DNA of 18,201 nt from JAAZBV01 sp964460435 (GTDB taxonomy: Bacteria; Desulfobacterota; DSM-4660; Desulfatiglandales; HGW-15): contig CAYWRH010000086.1 of assembly GCA_964460435.1 (NCBI GenBank), positions 1 through 18,201 on the forward strand, written 5' to 3'. Positions 7,578-15,071 of the stretch are shown one piece after another. Under the pieces are notes generated by a model, which saw nothing but the letters and a program-made list of their open reading frames with translations, did no database searches and was not told the origin of the DNA. How positions within the stretch are numbered: position 1 is the first letter of the stretch; each line of letters opens with the position of its first letter. A program made the translations under genes and the position numbers.

Positions 7578-9230
7578 ATGAGGTTTGATAAAAGCAATGA
7601 TGTTCTGGGAACAGTAAACAGGGGTAATCCTGCGGAATCAGGGCTGTGTACACTTTGCAGGGCAGATTGCCAGGGCAAGTGCGAGACATGGCTTGCAAGT
7701 CTTGTAGGACGTAAACTTTTATATCCGAGGGATTTCGGCACAGTGACTGCGGGCGCAAATAACACCACCTGTGTCGGGGTAAATTACAATGCGCTGCGTA
7801 TACAGGGCTACGCCTATGGGGCACATGGCCTTAAGTCCGGTCTTTCCAATGACCCTGATGACTGCATATTCCCTAATGTTGATCTTTCAACAGAGTTTGG
7901 CAGTGAGATGAAGACAAAGGTGCGTATCCCCTTAATGACCGGCGCACTCGGATCAACATTCATAGCTGCAAAATACTGGGATTCATTTGCTATTGGCGGA
8001 TCACTTGTTGGCATACCTGTTGTTATAGGTGAAAATGTAGTGGGTGTTGACCTTAAATCAAAGATAGGGAAGGGGAAGACAAGAAAGGGCAAGATAACAG
8101 GCGCCCCTGAACTTGAAAGAAGGATAGATACCTATTTGAGATATCATGATGGATATGGCGCCATAATTGTGCAGATGAATGTTGAGGATACAAGGAACGG
8201 CGTCGCAGAGTTCATCATAGAAAAATATGGCAATAAATGCATAATCGAACTGAAATGGGGGCAGGGGGCGAAATGTATTGGCGGAGAGATACAGGTGCCC
8301 AGCCTTGAATATGCCCTGTTCCTGAAGGATCGCGGATATGTTGTTGACCCTGATCCTGCAAGGCCTGAAGTGCAGCAGGCATTCAGGGAGGGTTCAATAA
8401 AATCCTTTGCGCGTCACAGCAGACTTGGCGGCACCAATCTGGATACAGCAGAACAGGTAAGAAAGGATTTTATGGATTCTATTGATTACCTGAGAGGCAT
8501 TGGTTTCAAGAGAATCACCCTTAAGACCGGTTCATATGGCATGGAAGAGCTGGCTATGGCAATAAAGTTTGCCAGCGATGCAAAGTGCGACCTCCTTACC
8601 ATTGACGGTTCGGGCGGCGGCACAGGTATGAGCCCCTGGAATATGATGCAGAGCTGGGGCGTGCCATCCATATTCCTGCACTCAAAGGCCTATGAATATG
8701 CAAGCATCATTGCAGCAAGGGGCGAAAAGGTTGTTGATCTCTCCTTTGCCGGAGGATTTGCCCTTGAAGACAGCATATTCAAGGCATTGGCTCTTGGCGC
8801 GCCATATACAAAAATGGTCTGCATGGGCAGGGCAGTTATGATACCTGGTTTTGTTGGCTCCAATATAGAGGGCGCCCTTGTGCCTGAAAAGAGAGAGGCA
8901 TTAAACGGCAACTGGGAAAGCCTGCCCAGGACAGTAACCAGCATCGGAGAAAAGGCAGAAGAGATATTTGCCTCCTATTTTGATGTTATGAACAAGGTGG
9001 GCAAAAAGGAGATGAAAAATATACCATACGGCGCTATTGCCTTTTACACACTTGCTGATAAACTCTCATGCGGATTACAGCAGCTTATGGCAGGGGCCAG
9101 AAAATTCTCACTCAGCCAGATAAGCAGGAGAGACCTATTCTCTGCAAACAGGGAGACTGAGAGGGAAACAGGTATTCCTCATGTCACTGAGATCAACGAT
9201 GAGACAGCAAAAAAGATACTTAACAGCTAA
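7578..9230 (+). CDS. FMN-binding glutamate synthase-domain protein
   Basis: 550-residue stand-alone relative of the central FMN/2-oxoglutarate domain of the glutamate synthase large subunit (Glu_synthase family). The TIM-barrel signatures include LTIDGSGGGTGMSPWN, SFAGGFALEDSIFKALALGA and the region ELKWGQGAKCIGGEI. There is no N-terminal glutaminase domain and no C-terminal GltB beta-helix. An unidentified ammonia or amino donor and electron donor must therefore serve it, or it acts on a different substrate. Residues 24-35 hold four cysteines (C-x2-C-x3-C-x3-C) that could bind an iron-sulfur cluster. The ATG has a strong GGAGG eight bases upstream. Expression should be gated by the ANTAR leader directly before it, which fits a role in nitrogen assimilation because ANTAR leaders commonly control such genes. 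The family is firm; true glutamate synthase activity is not shown. Confidence 0.88.
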   Translation: MRFDKSNDVLGTVNRGNPAESGLCTLCRADCQGKCETWLASLVGRKLLYPRDFGTVTAGANNTTCVGVNYNALRIQGYAYGAHGLKSGLSNDPDDCIFPNVDLSTEFGSEMKTKVRIPLMTGALGSTFIAAKYWDSFAIGGSLVGIPVVIGENVVGVDLKSKIGKGKTRKGKITGAPELERRIDTYLRYHDGYGAIIVQMNVEDTRNGVAEFIIEKYGNKCIIELKWGQGAKCIGGEIQVPSLEYALFLKDRGYVVDPDPARPEVQQAFREGSIKSFARHSRLGGTNLDTAEQVRKDFMDSIDYLRGIGFKRITLKTGSYGMEELAMAIKFASDAKCDLLTIDGSGGGTGMSPWNMMQSWGVPSIFLHSKAYEYASIIAARGEKVVDLSFAGGFALEDSIFKALALGAPYTKMVCMGRAVMIPGFVGSNIEGALVPEKREALNGNWESLPRTVTSIGEKAEEIFASYFDVMNKVGKKEMKNIPYGAIAFYTLADKLSCGLQQLMAGARKFSLSQISRRDLFSANRETERETGIPHVTEINDETAKKILNS

Positions 9231-9242
9231 TATTTGAAATAT

Positions 9243-9281
9243 AAAAAGGCCTTTCAGGAGAATATCCTGAAAGGCCTTTTT
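9243..9281. terminator. Bidirectional intrinsic terminator
   Basis: A perfect 17-bp stem (9243-9259 with 9265-9281) around a 5-nt loop has AAAAAGGCC at one end and GGCCTTTTT at the other. Either strand therefore yields a GC stem followed by a U tract. It sits 12 bases after the glutamate synthase stop and 10 bases from the end of the convergent regulator gene, and serves both. Confidence 0.93.
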
Positions 9282-9291
9282 CTGTTAACTG

Positions 9292-10590
9292 CTACATTAC
9301 CTTTATCCAGAGGAGCCGTGCCACCTCTGTGCCTGTGTTTTTCCACCATGCAGGGATATCATTTGTCAGATAGATAAGGTCGCCGGCCCTTGCAGTGTAT
9401 AAGGTTTTTTCCATATTCATCTGCAACTCGCCTGAGAGCAGATAACCCAACTCCTCACCCTTATGTATAAAAAAATGGGCAGGAATAGTCTTATTCGGCG
9501 CTATCTCAATGAGATAGGGTTCAACCTTTGATTCAAAATCAAGGGGTGTTAGGAGCTTTCCGGAAATAGCCTCTTCAGGAAGGTCACCAAACCTTATATC
9601 GGATGCATCAGGGCCGGTGAACACATTTTTTGGCCTGCCTTCTACACCCCCCTGAAAAAATGCGCTGACATCAATATTGAGTATTTCTGCCATTTTGAGC
9701 AGGGCAGGCACAGATGGATATATAAGATTGCTTTCTATCTGGGAAATGGTGCTGGGTGTTACCCCTATTAGCCTTGCCACCTCTGTCTGGGATAATCCCC
9801 GTTTTACCCTGAGCTCCCTAAGTCGCATACCCATATCAATGCTTGCGGTCGGTCTCTTTTCCGAATCAAATACAATATACATATCCCTTGTCCAGTAACC
9901 ATAAGGCCTGTTGAGTGTGCTTGAATCCCGCTTTTCCGCCTTGAGTACTGTCAGCGATGTCTTGCCCCTTTTAACCGAAAGATCTATTGCCACCTGAGCT
10001 ATCTGATTTATACTCGCCCTCAGGCGTGGGGTATGCGCCTCCTTTTCCATTATCCAGTATGCTATTGTGTTCAGTTCATACAATCTTGGGCATGAATGGG
10101 AGTAAAAGGTGAGTATTGACTCCTCGCCGCCCCAGAGCTCCTGCATGCCTGTTATGCTTTCAAATACAAAGCGCACATCACCTGTCATCTCGGCATGAAT
10201 GCCATAAAAGGCATCCATTACCTCTTCCACCTTTTCAGGTTTTTTTGCCGTGATTATCCTGCATTTGATCTCAGGCATCTTTTCTTTATAGAACTTTAAA
10301 AACACCTGGGAACCTTTACCCTTTCCAAATGTGAAACAATCAAGTATGGTGAGCTTATTGTAATCGGCGAGTGCGCCGAGTTTATCCAGCAGATTCTTGG
10401 GGGACCTGTCAAAACTCACATATATGATATGTTTATCATGTAATTCTGATTCCTTCATGAAATTGAGGCAGAATGCATATGCAAGGCTGCCGGCATCATC
10501 GTACCAGACAACATTATCGCCAACAAACAGGCCGCCAAGGATTCTGTCAAGCTGGCCTACACCGGTAGCTATCCTGGTTATTTCGTCCAT
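9292..10590 (-). CDS. KaiC-like / XRE helix-turn-helix / cupin fusion regulator
   Basis: 432-residue three-domain protein. Residues about 5-245 resemble a RecA/KaiC-type ATPase core (TGVGQLDRILGG at the start, VRFVFESITGMQELWG in the Walker B region), but the P-loop reads VVWYDDAGSLAYAF, with the GKT residues missing, so ATP hydrolysis is unlikely. Residues about 253-310 are an XRE helix-turn-helix (MRLRELRVKRGLSQTEVARL, GVTPSTISQIESN). Residues about 360-430 are a cupin (PAHFFIHKGEELGYLLSGEL, AGDLIYLTNDIPAWW), with Trp where the second motif usually has a metal-binding His. XRE-cupin proteins are common ligand-sensing regulators; the KaiC-like front end is the odd part. The AAAGGTC ribosome site lies in the end of the upstream methyltransferase gene, three bases away, implying coupled translation. 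It converges on the glutamate synthase gene. Its ligand and targets are unknown. Confidence 0.82.
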   Translation of the reverse strand: MDEITRIATGVGQLDRILGGLFVGDNVVWYDDAGSLAYAFCLNFMKESELHDKHIIYVSFDRSPKNLLDKLGALADYNKLTILDCFTFGKGKGSQVFLKFYKEKMPEIKCRIITAKKPEKVEEVMDAFYGIHAEMTGDVRFVFESITGMQELWGGEESILTFYSHSCPRLYELNTIAYWIMEKEAHTPRLRASINQIAQVAIDLSVKRGKTSLTVLKAEKRDSSTLNRPYGYWTRDMYIVFDSEKRPTASIDMGMRLRELRVKRGLSQTEVARLIGVTPSTISQIESNLIYPSVPALLKMAEILNIDVSAFFQGGVEGRPKNVFTGPDASDIRFGDLPEEAISGKLLTPLDFESKVEPYLIEIAPNKTIPAHFFIHKGEELGYLLSGELQMNMEKTLYTARAGDLIYLTNDIPAWWKNTGTEVARLLWIKVM

Positions 10591-10593
10591 GAT

Positions 10594-11316
10594 TCAAGAC
10601 CTTTCTCTGTAACTCTCATAAAGCGCTATGCCTGCTGCAACAGAGAGATTTAGCGAATCTATTCTGTTATCATGAGGTATAGATACATTTATTCCATTTA
10701 TATTGATATTATCTGGCAGGCCTGAGCTTTCATTCCCGAATACAAGGCTGAATGGCCTGATAAAACTGGTCTCCCTGATGCTTTTTCTTTCCCCAGTCCT
10801 GAAGAGGTAGATATTATTGCTGAATGCCTTCGCATAATCATTAAGGCTCTCAAAACAGCTAATGTTCAGGCGGAAAATTGAACCCATTGAGGCGCGTATG
10901 ACCTTGGGGTCAAAATAATCAGTGGCAGGACTTATTAATGCCAGGTCAAGCATCCCGAACCCGGCCATGGTTCGCGCAATGGTGCCCATGTTCCCCATGT
11001 CAGAGGGGTTTACAAGCACAAGGTGGTTTTTATCCGGCTCAATAGCAGAGATATATTTGTTAAAGAGGCCTACTGCAAGATGTTTTCCATTACGGCAGAT
11101 CCTCTCTATAAGCCTGTCATTTGTCTCACAGGGTATATTGCGCTCCATGCAGATTTCCATTATCCGTGCGATCCCGCTATTCCTTTGACCTGATGATGAT
11201 AATAAGAGACGGGTCACATGTTCGGGGCGTGCGTCAAGCAGCTCTATACAACTATATACCCCTTCCGCATAGCTGAAAGGAAACTCCCTTTGATACCGTT
11301 TTAACCTGTAATCCAT
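10594..11316 (-). CDS. TrmH/SpoU-family rRNA or tRNA 2'-O-methyltransferase (RlmB-like)
   Basis: 240-residue SPOUT methyltransferase. An N-terminal SpoU substrate-binding domain (about 14-88, opening with SYAEGVYSCIELL) precedes the knotted catalytic domain. Motif 1 is MGNMGTIARTMAGFG with the conserved Arg at 115, motif 2 is LVFGNESSGLP at 191-201, and motif 3 is VSIPHDNRIDSLNLSVAAGI at 211-230. The family methylates ribose 2'-OH in rRNA or tRNA with S-adenosylmethionine. The two-domain plan is that of RlmB (23S rRNA G2251) and its relatives, but the exact target cannot be fixed and motif 1 departs from the usual DPxNxG. The ATG at 11314-11316 has no good Shine-Dalgarno. The gene lies 54 bases after the HD-GYP gene and 3 bases before the fusion regulator, so it is probably the middle gene of that operon. 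Confidence 0.85.
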   Translation of the reverse strand: MDYRLKRYQREFPFSYAEGVYSCIELLDARPEHVTRLLLSSSGQRNSGIARIMEICMERNIPCETNDRLIERICRNGKHLAVGLFNKYISAIEPDKNHLVLVNPSDMGNMGTIARTMAGFGMLDLALISPATDYFDPKVIRASMGSIFRLNISCFESLNDYAKAFSNNIYLFRTGERKSIRETSFIRPFSLVFGNESSGLPDNININGINVSIPHDNRIDSLNLSVAAGIALYESYRERS

Positions 11317-11370
11317 AAGATAAAAGCCTGTAATTTGATAACAGGTTGATAAATATTTTATTATTCTATT

Positions 11371-12744
11371 TTAGGCAATAAGATTTTTCGGGGAGACTTC
11401 GCCGATAAGCTCTACAAAAACATCAACACAGTCAGGGCAGAGCTGGGTGCCCTTTGCAGTAAGTATTATATCCATTGCCTTTTGAAGGGGCATGCCATCC
11501 CTGTAGGGACGGTCCGAGGTAAGCGCATGGTAGGTATCTGCCACTGCCATTATTCTTGCCCATATTGGAATAGCGCTGCCTTTTATACCATCAGGGTAAC
11601 CTTTTCCATCAAATCTCTCATGATGGTGCCTTATTGCAGGTATTACCCTGGCCAGACTTGCGATATTCCCAAGAATATTCACCCCGACAAGTGGATGCTC
11701 CTTTACCAGGTCGAATTCTTCATCAGTAAGTCTGCCCGGTTTTAACAGCACACTGTCAGGTACCCCTATCTTTCCCAGGTCATGCAGCTTTCCGGCTATG
11801 CTGATAGATTCGATATCCTCCATTGACATACCCATCTTGACAGCCATTTTTTCCACAATTGCGGCTACTGCCTGCGAGTGGCCGCAGGTATAGTGATCCC
11901 TTGCCTCAAGAGCCGTAATCAGGCTGGTGATGCCTGAAAGCATGAACTGTCTTTCTGAATCAAGACGCTCCTTTTCCTTGAGCAGTATCAGGTATTGATC
12001 TGAGAGCAGCTTTTCAATGGTTATTACCATCTGCTCCATGTTGAATGGCTTGACCAGATAGGCGCTAACCCCCCTTTCCAGCAGCTGGCGCATGGTTGCC
12101 CTGTTGTCATTGGCGCTCATAACAACAAATGGTATTGCCTTTAATTCAGGCTCCATTCTGACCCTGTTACAGAGCTCTATGCCGCTCATCTCAGGCATGT
12201 CTATGTCGCTCAGGATAAGATCAGGGGGCTCTTCCTTTATCTTTTTAAGTGCAACCTTCCCATTTTCTGCGGTTGTTACATGGAATCCTGCCTTTTCAAA
12301 GGCGTCCTTTACAATTGACCTGATTGTAGATGAATCATCAACAACCAGTATATTGTTATTATTATGAAACTTGGATTTTTTCAGCACCTCAAGTGTTGTA
12401 TCAAGCAGTTTGGTCTTCAGATCGGTTTTTATTATGTATGAGTCGGCGCCAACCTTGAAACCCTTGTCAATATATTTCTCTGTATCGTTTGAGCTTATAA
12501 GGATAACCGGTACGCTTATTGTATTGGGGTTTGCCTTAAGTTTGCTGCACATGGCAAAACCGTCCATATTGGGCATCTCAATATCAGATATAATAAGATC
12601 ATAGGAATCCAAAAGCGCCATATCCAGGCCTTTTCTGCCATCTTCAGCGTGGGAGAATGAAGCATTAATCGATTTAAGTTCATTTTCTATCTGACTTCTG
12701 AAAAATGGACTGTCATCAATTATTAGAATTTTAGGCTGACTCAT
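11371..12744 (-). CDS. REC-REC-HD-GYP response regulator (probable c-di-GMP phosphodiesterase)
   Basis: 457-residue cytoplasmic regulator. The first receiver domain (about 4-122) has acidic D10/D11, phosphoacceptor D54 (IISDIEMPNMDG) and K106, followed by TD instead of the usual Pro. The second receiver (about 130-248) has phosphoacceptor D180 (LILSDIDMPEMSG) and a standard VKPF with K232. A helical linker leads to an HD-GYP domain (about 270-450) with GKLHDLGKIG (H321-D322), H350, HHHERFDGKGYPDG (GYP at 382-384) and DRPYRDG. HD-GYP enzymes hydrolyse cyclic di-GMP to linear products or GMP. The metal ligands and the GYP signature are all present, so it is probably active. Phosphorylation of the receivers would control activity, but no kinase gene is nearby. 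The ATG follows AAAGGT at normal spacing. It is the first gene of the operon and divergent from rnd. Confidence 0.92.
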   Translation of the reverse strand: MSQPKILIIDDSPFFRSQIENELKSINASFSHAEDGRKGLDMALLDSYDLIISDIEMPNMDGFAMCSKLKANPNTISVPVILISSNDTEKYIDKGFKVGADSYIIKTDLKTKLLDTTLEVLKKSKFHNNNNILVVDDSSTIRSIVKDAFEKAGFHVTTAENGKVALKKIKEEPPDLILSDIDMPEMSGIELCNRVRMEPELKAIPFVVMSANDNRATMRQLLERGVSAYLVKPFNMEQMVITIEKLLSDQYLILLKEKERLDSERQFMLSGITSLITALEARDHYTCGHSQAVAAIVEKMAVKMGMSMEDIESISIAGKLHDLGKIGVPDSVLLKPGRLTDEEFDLVKEHPLVGVNILGNIASLARVIPAIRHHHERFDGKGYPDGIKGSAIPIWARIMAVADTYHALTSDRPYRDGMPLQKAMDIILTAKGTQLCPDCVDVFVELIGEVSPKNLIA

Positions 12745-12821
12745 TTTTACCTTTATTAATATATTCCCTACATGTCTGACGCTTTTAACCGTATCGGTAA
12801 AACCATTAAAATACTTGAAGA

Positions 12822-12850
12822 ATTTTATTGGTGAAAAGTGAACTGGTCAA
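12822..12850 (-). promoter_or_regulatory. Promoter of the HD-GYP operon
   Basis: On the minus strand TTGACC (12845-12850) and TAAAAT (12822-12827) are spaced by 17 bases, placing the transcript start near 12815, about 70 nt before the ATG at 12744. Its -35 box mirrors that of the divergent rnd promoter, 21 bases away. Confidence 0.6.
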
Positions 12851-12871
12851 ACCCAACATAACCCTTTCAAT

Positions 12872-12901
12872 TTGACCGGAAGGTTGTTTTTAACCTATAA
12901 T
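12872..12901 (+). promoter_or_regulatory. Promoter of the RNase D gene
   Basis: TTGACC (12872-12877) and a perfect TATAAT (12896-12901) are spaced by 18 bases, with the start near 12908 and a leader of about 80 nt before the TTG start of rnd. GGTCAAA at 12845-12851 and TTTGACC at 12871-12877 form an inverted repeat containing both -35 boxes. Confidence 0.6.
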
Positions 12902-12988
12902 CGCTCACTTAATAATAATTAATTTTCTTTAAAATTATATGTTATGGCAAATTTAATAAGGCTGATTATGAAAGAAGGTAAAAATTAA

Positions 12989-14134
12989 TTGAATATAAAA
13001 GGTATTTCATACAGATACATTACTGATTTTGATACACTTAAAGAAGAGGCATCTTCCCTTGCAAAGGAGAGCGCAATAGGTGTTGACCTTGAGTCAGACT
13101 CCCTTTTCCATTACAGGGAAAAGATATGCCTATTGCAGATATCCACCATCAGTAAAAATCTTTTGGTGGATACACTTGCAATAAGGGATATCTCTCCCCT
13201 TGCCCCTATCTTTTCAAACAGTTCAATACGCAAGATACTGCATGGTTCTGACTATGATATTCGCTCCCTTTATCGTGATTTCGGGATAGAGGTATCATCT
13301 TTGTTTGATACCCAGATTGCAGCGCGCCTGCTCGGGGTTAATGAGACAGGACTAGCCAGTCTGTTAAAACTGCATTTTGATGTTGAACTTGAAAAAAAGT
13401 ACCAGAAGAGAGACTGGTCAAAAAGACCCCTGTCAGAAGAGATGCTTGCCTATGGCGTATATGATACCTTTTACCTCATACCTTTGAGCGAGAAACTTGA
13501 AAATGCCCTGACTGAAAAGGGGCGTATCAAATGGCTTGCCGAGGAGTGCGAAATATTGAGCAGGGTAAGGTTCACACCCGGCAATGAGGAGCCTTTGTAT
13601 ATGAGGTTCAAGGGCGCAAAAAGGCTGCCGCCCAGAAATCTTGCTGCCCTTGAGGCCATATTAAGACTCAGAGAGGAGGCAGCCATTATAAGAGACAGGC
13701 CTGTTTTTAAGGTGTTGAGCAATGATCAGGTATTGAAACTGGCTGAGAGGATGCCAGCAAACAGAAACGACCTTGAATCGCTTTCTGATATGCAGATAAA
13801 AAATATGGGGTCTGATATACTCAGGAAGATTGATGAGGTTATGAGAATTCCGGAGGCTGATCTGCCTGTATACCCTAAAAACGGGACAAGGGGGATTGAG
13901 GCAGAGTTCAAGAAAGAGATAGGGCTCATAAAGGAATGGAGAAACAGGATGGCTGAAAAGCTTGATCTTGAGCCATCTGTTTTGTGCACCAATTCACAGA
14001 TACAGATGCTGGTGCAGATTAATCCGTGTGATATTTCTAAACTGTCATGCCAATCGATATTGAAAAACTGGCAGATGGATTTGTTCGGGGATGAATTGTG
14101 CCGGATGCTGAGAGAGATGCGACCGGGTGAATAA
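12989..14134 (+). CDS. rnd: Ribonuclease D
   Basis: 381-residue 3'-5' exoribonuclease of the DEDDy group, near the 375 residues of E. coli RNase D, which trims tRNA and small RNA 3' ends. The catalytic residues are visible: D33 and E35 in GVDLESDS, D90 in HGSDYDIRSLY, and Y155 and D159 in YGVYDTFYL. The segment around QKRDWSKRPL is also typical. An HRDC nucleic-acid-binding domain follows at about 213-285 (RLPPRNLAALEAILRLREEA), with a C-terminal helical region after it. The start is TTG with AGAAGG about ten bases upstream; the nearby ATG at 12968 hits a stop after six codons. It is monocistronic, divergent from the HD-GYP gene, and its stop lies 23 bases from the convergent bicupin gene with no obvious terminator between them. 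Confidence 0.92.
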   Translation: MNIKGISYRYITDFDTLKEEASSLAKESAIGVDLESDSLFHYREKICLLQISTISKNLLVDTLAIRDISPLAPIFSNSSIRKILHGSDYDIRSLYRDFGIEVSSLFDTQIAARLLGVNETGLASLLKLHFDVELEKKYQKRDWSKRPLSEEMLAYGVYDTFYLIPLSEKLENALTEKGRIKWLAEECEILSRVRFTPGNEEPLYMRFKGAKRLPPRNLAALEAILRLREEAAIIRDRPVFKVLSNDQVLKLAERMPANRNDLESLSDMQIKNMGSDILRKIDEVMRIPEADLPVYPKNGTRGIEAEFKKEIGLIKEWRNRMAEKLDLEPSVLCTNSQIQMLVQINPCDISKLSCQSILKNWQMDLFGDELCRMLREMRPGE

Positions 14135-14157
14135 TACTTTTCAACCATTGCACAGGG

Positions 14158-15048
14158 TTATGCAGATAATTCGCTTGCCCTGAACATATTATCATTTTTG
14201 CGTTCATCACCCTTTCTTGCATAGTCGCCCCCATTGCCGCCTGAAAAGTGGAGTATGGGTTTATCAAGCCTTGGCACAAATATGGGGCTGTGTGTAAGGC
14301 CCCTTGGTATGTAGATAAGGCAGCTTTTTGTAACAGATATCTTTTCATCCTCAATATAGAAGCTGACCTCTGCATTCAACTCTTCGGGGTGCGCCGGGTC
14401 TGTGCCCATAAAGCCTATGAACTCATCAAAGTCATCATGGCTGTGCGGGGCAGGGCCGGTGTCATTTGTGGTGCAGAACCATATTATCTCTGCATAGGGC
14501 GCCCCCTTTAGCCTTTTTCCGTCCATATAGACCAGAAATTTAATAAAGCCTTCCGGCGCTTCAGGGATTGTCCCGTCAGGGCGTTCGTACCTTTCTACAT
14601 AATTGCCTGCATAGACGCCCTTTTTAGCGGTCGCCTTTGCCGGGATTGCCTCAAACCTGTCTGTGTTCAGGTGGCATGTATAGTAGAAAAACGGGGTTGT
14701 AATATCCCTTACCTCAAGGTTGCCATGTGCGGCCCCCTCAGGTATAAACACTGCACATGTGTTTGTGAGCTGGAGTTTATCGTTTTCTATCCATAAATCA
14801 ACTGTTGCATTCAGGCTGTCAGGTTTATAGGGGTCACCACCAACCAGAAATATCATCCTGTCAGAATTGATTTTGAATAGACCAGGTTCCCTGCACGGTT
14901 TCAGGTACCATGCTGCCTCATTGAACATGCAGTTTTTTATTACCTTTGCATCCATCCAGACAGCGTTAATACGGGCATCTTTTGGCACAACTAAAGGCTG
15001 AACAGGGTTACCCTGACCTGGAAAGGCAAAATATTTTATGTTGGACAT
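14158..15048 (-). CDS. Bicupin protein of unknown function
   Basis: 296 residues from the ATG at 15046-15048, chosen because GGAGA lies seven bases upstream and because a longer reading would overlap the preceding dehydrogenase gene. The protein is an internal duplication. The segment GGDPYKPDSLNATVDLWIE through VFIPEGAAHGN (about 70-125) aligns with GTDPAHPEELNAEVSFYIE through IYIPRGLTHSP (about 215-270). Both halves look like cupin barrels. The second half has a plausible metal site, H202 and H204 in PHSHDDFDEF with E209, and H253 in LTHSP. The first half lacks the HxH pair and is probably structural. The stop of the SDR gene is 23 bases upstream, so the two form an operon. The product may act on the same metabolite as the SDR. 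I do not recognise a characterised homologue. Confidence 0.72.
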   Translation of the reverse strand: MSNIKYFAFPGQGNPVQPLVVPKDARINAVWMDAKVIKNCMFNEAAWYLKPCREPGLFKINSDRMIFLVGGDPYKPDSLNATVDLWIENDKLQLTNTCAVFIPEGAAHGNLEVRDITTPFFYYTCHLNTDRFEAIPAKATAKKGVYAGNYVERYERPDGTIPEAPEGFIKFLVYMDGKRLKGAPYAEIIWFCTTNDTGPAPHSHDDFDEFIGFMGTDPAHPEELNAEVSFYIEDEKISVTKSCLIYIPRGLTHSPIFVPRLDKPILHFSGGNGGDYARKGDERKNDNMFRASELSA

Positions 15049-15071
15049 TATGGATTCTCCTTTTAATTCAA

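Noticed and set aside
7483..7824. A 113-codon minus-strand ORF across the ANTAR leader and the start of the glutamate synthase gene
   Set aside because: It is a shadow of a well-supported gene and of leader RNA structure, with no motif or ribosome site.
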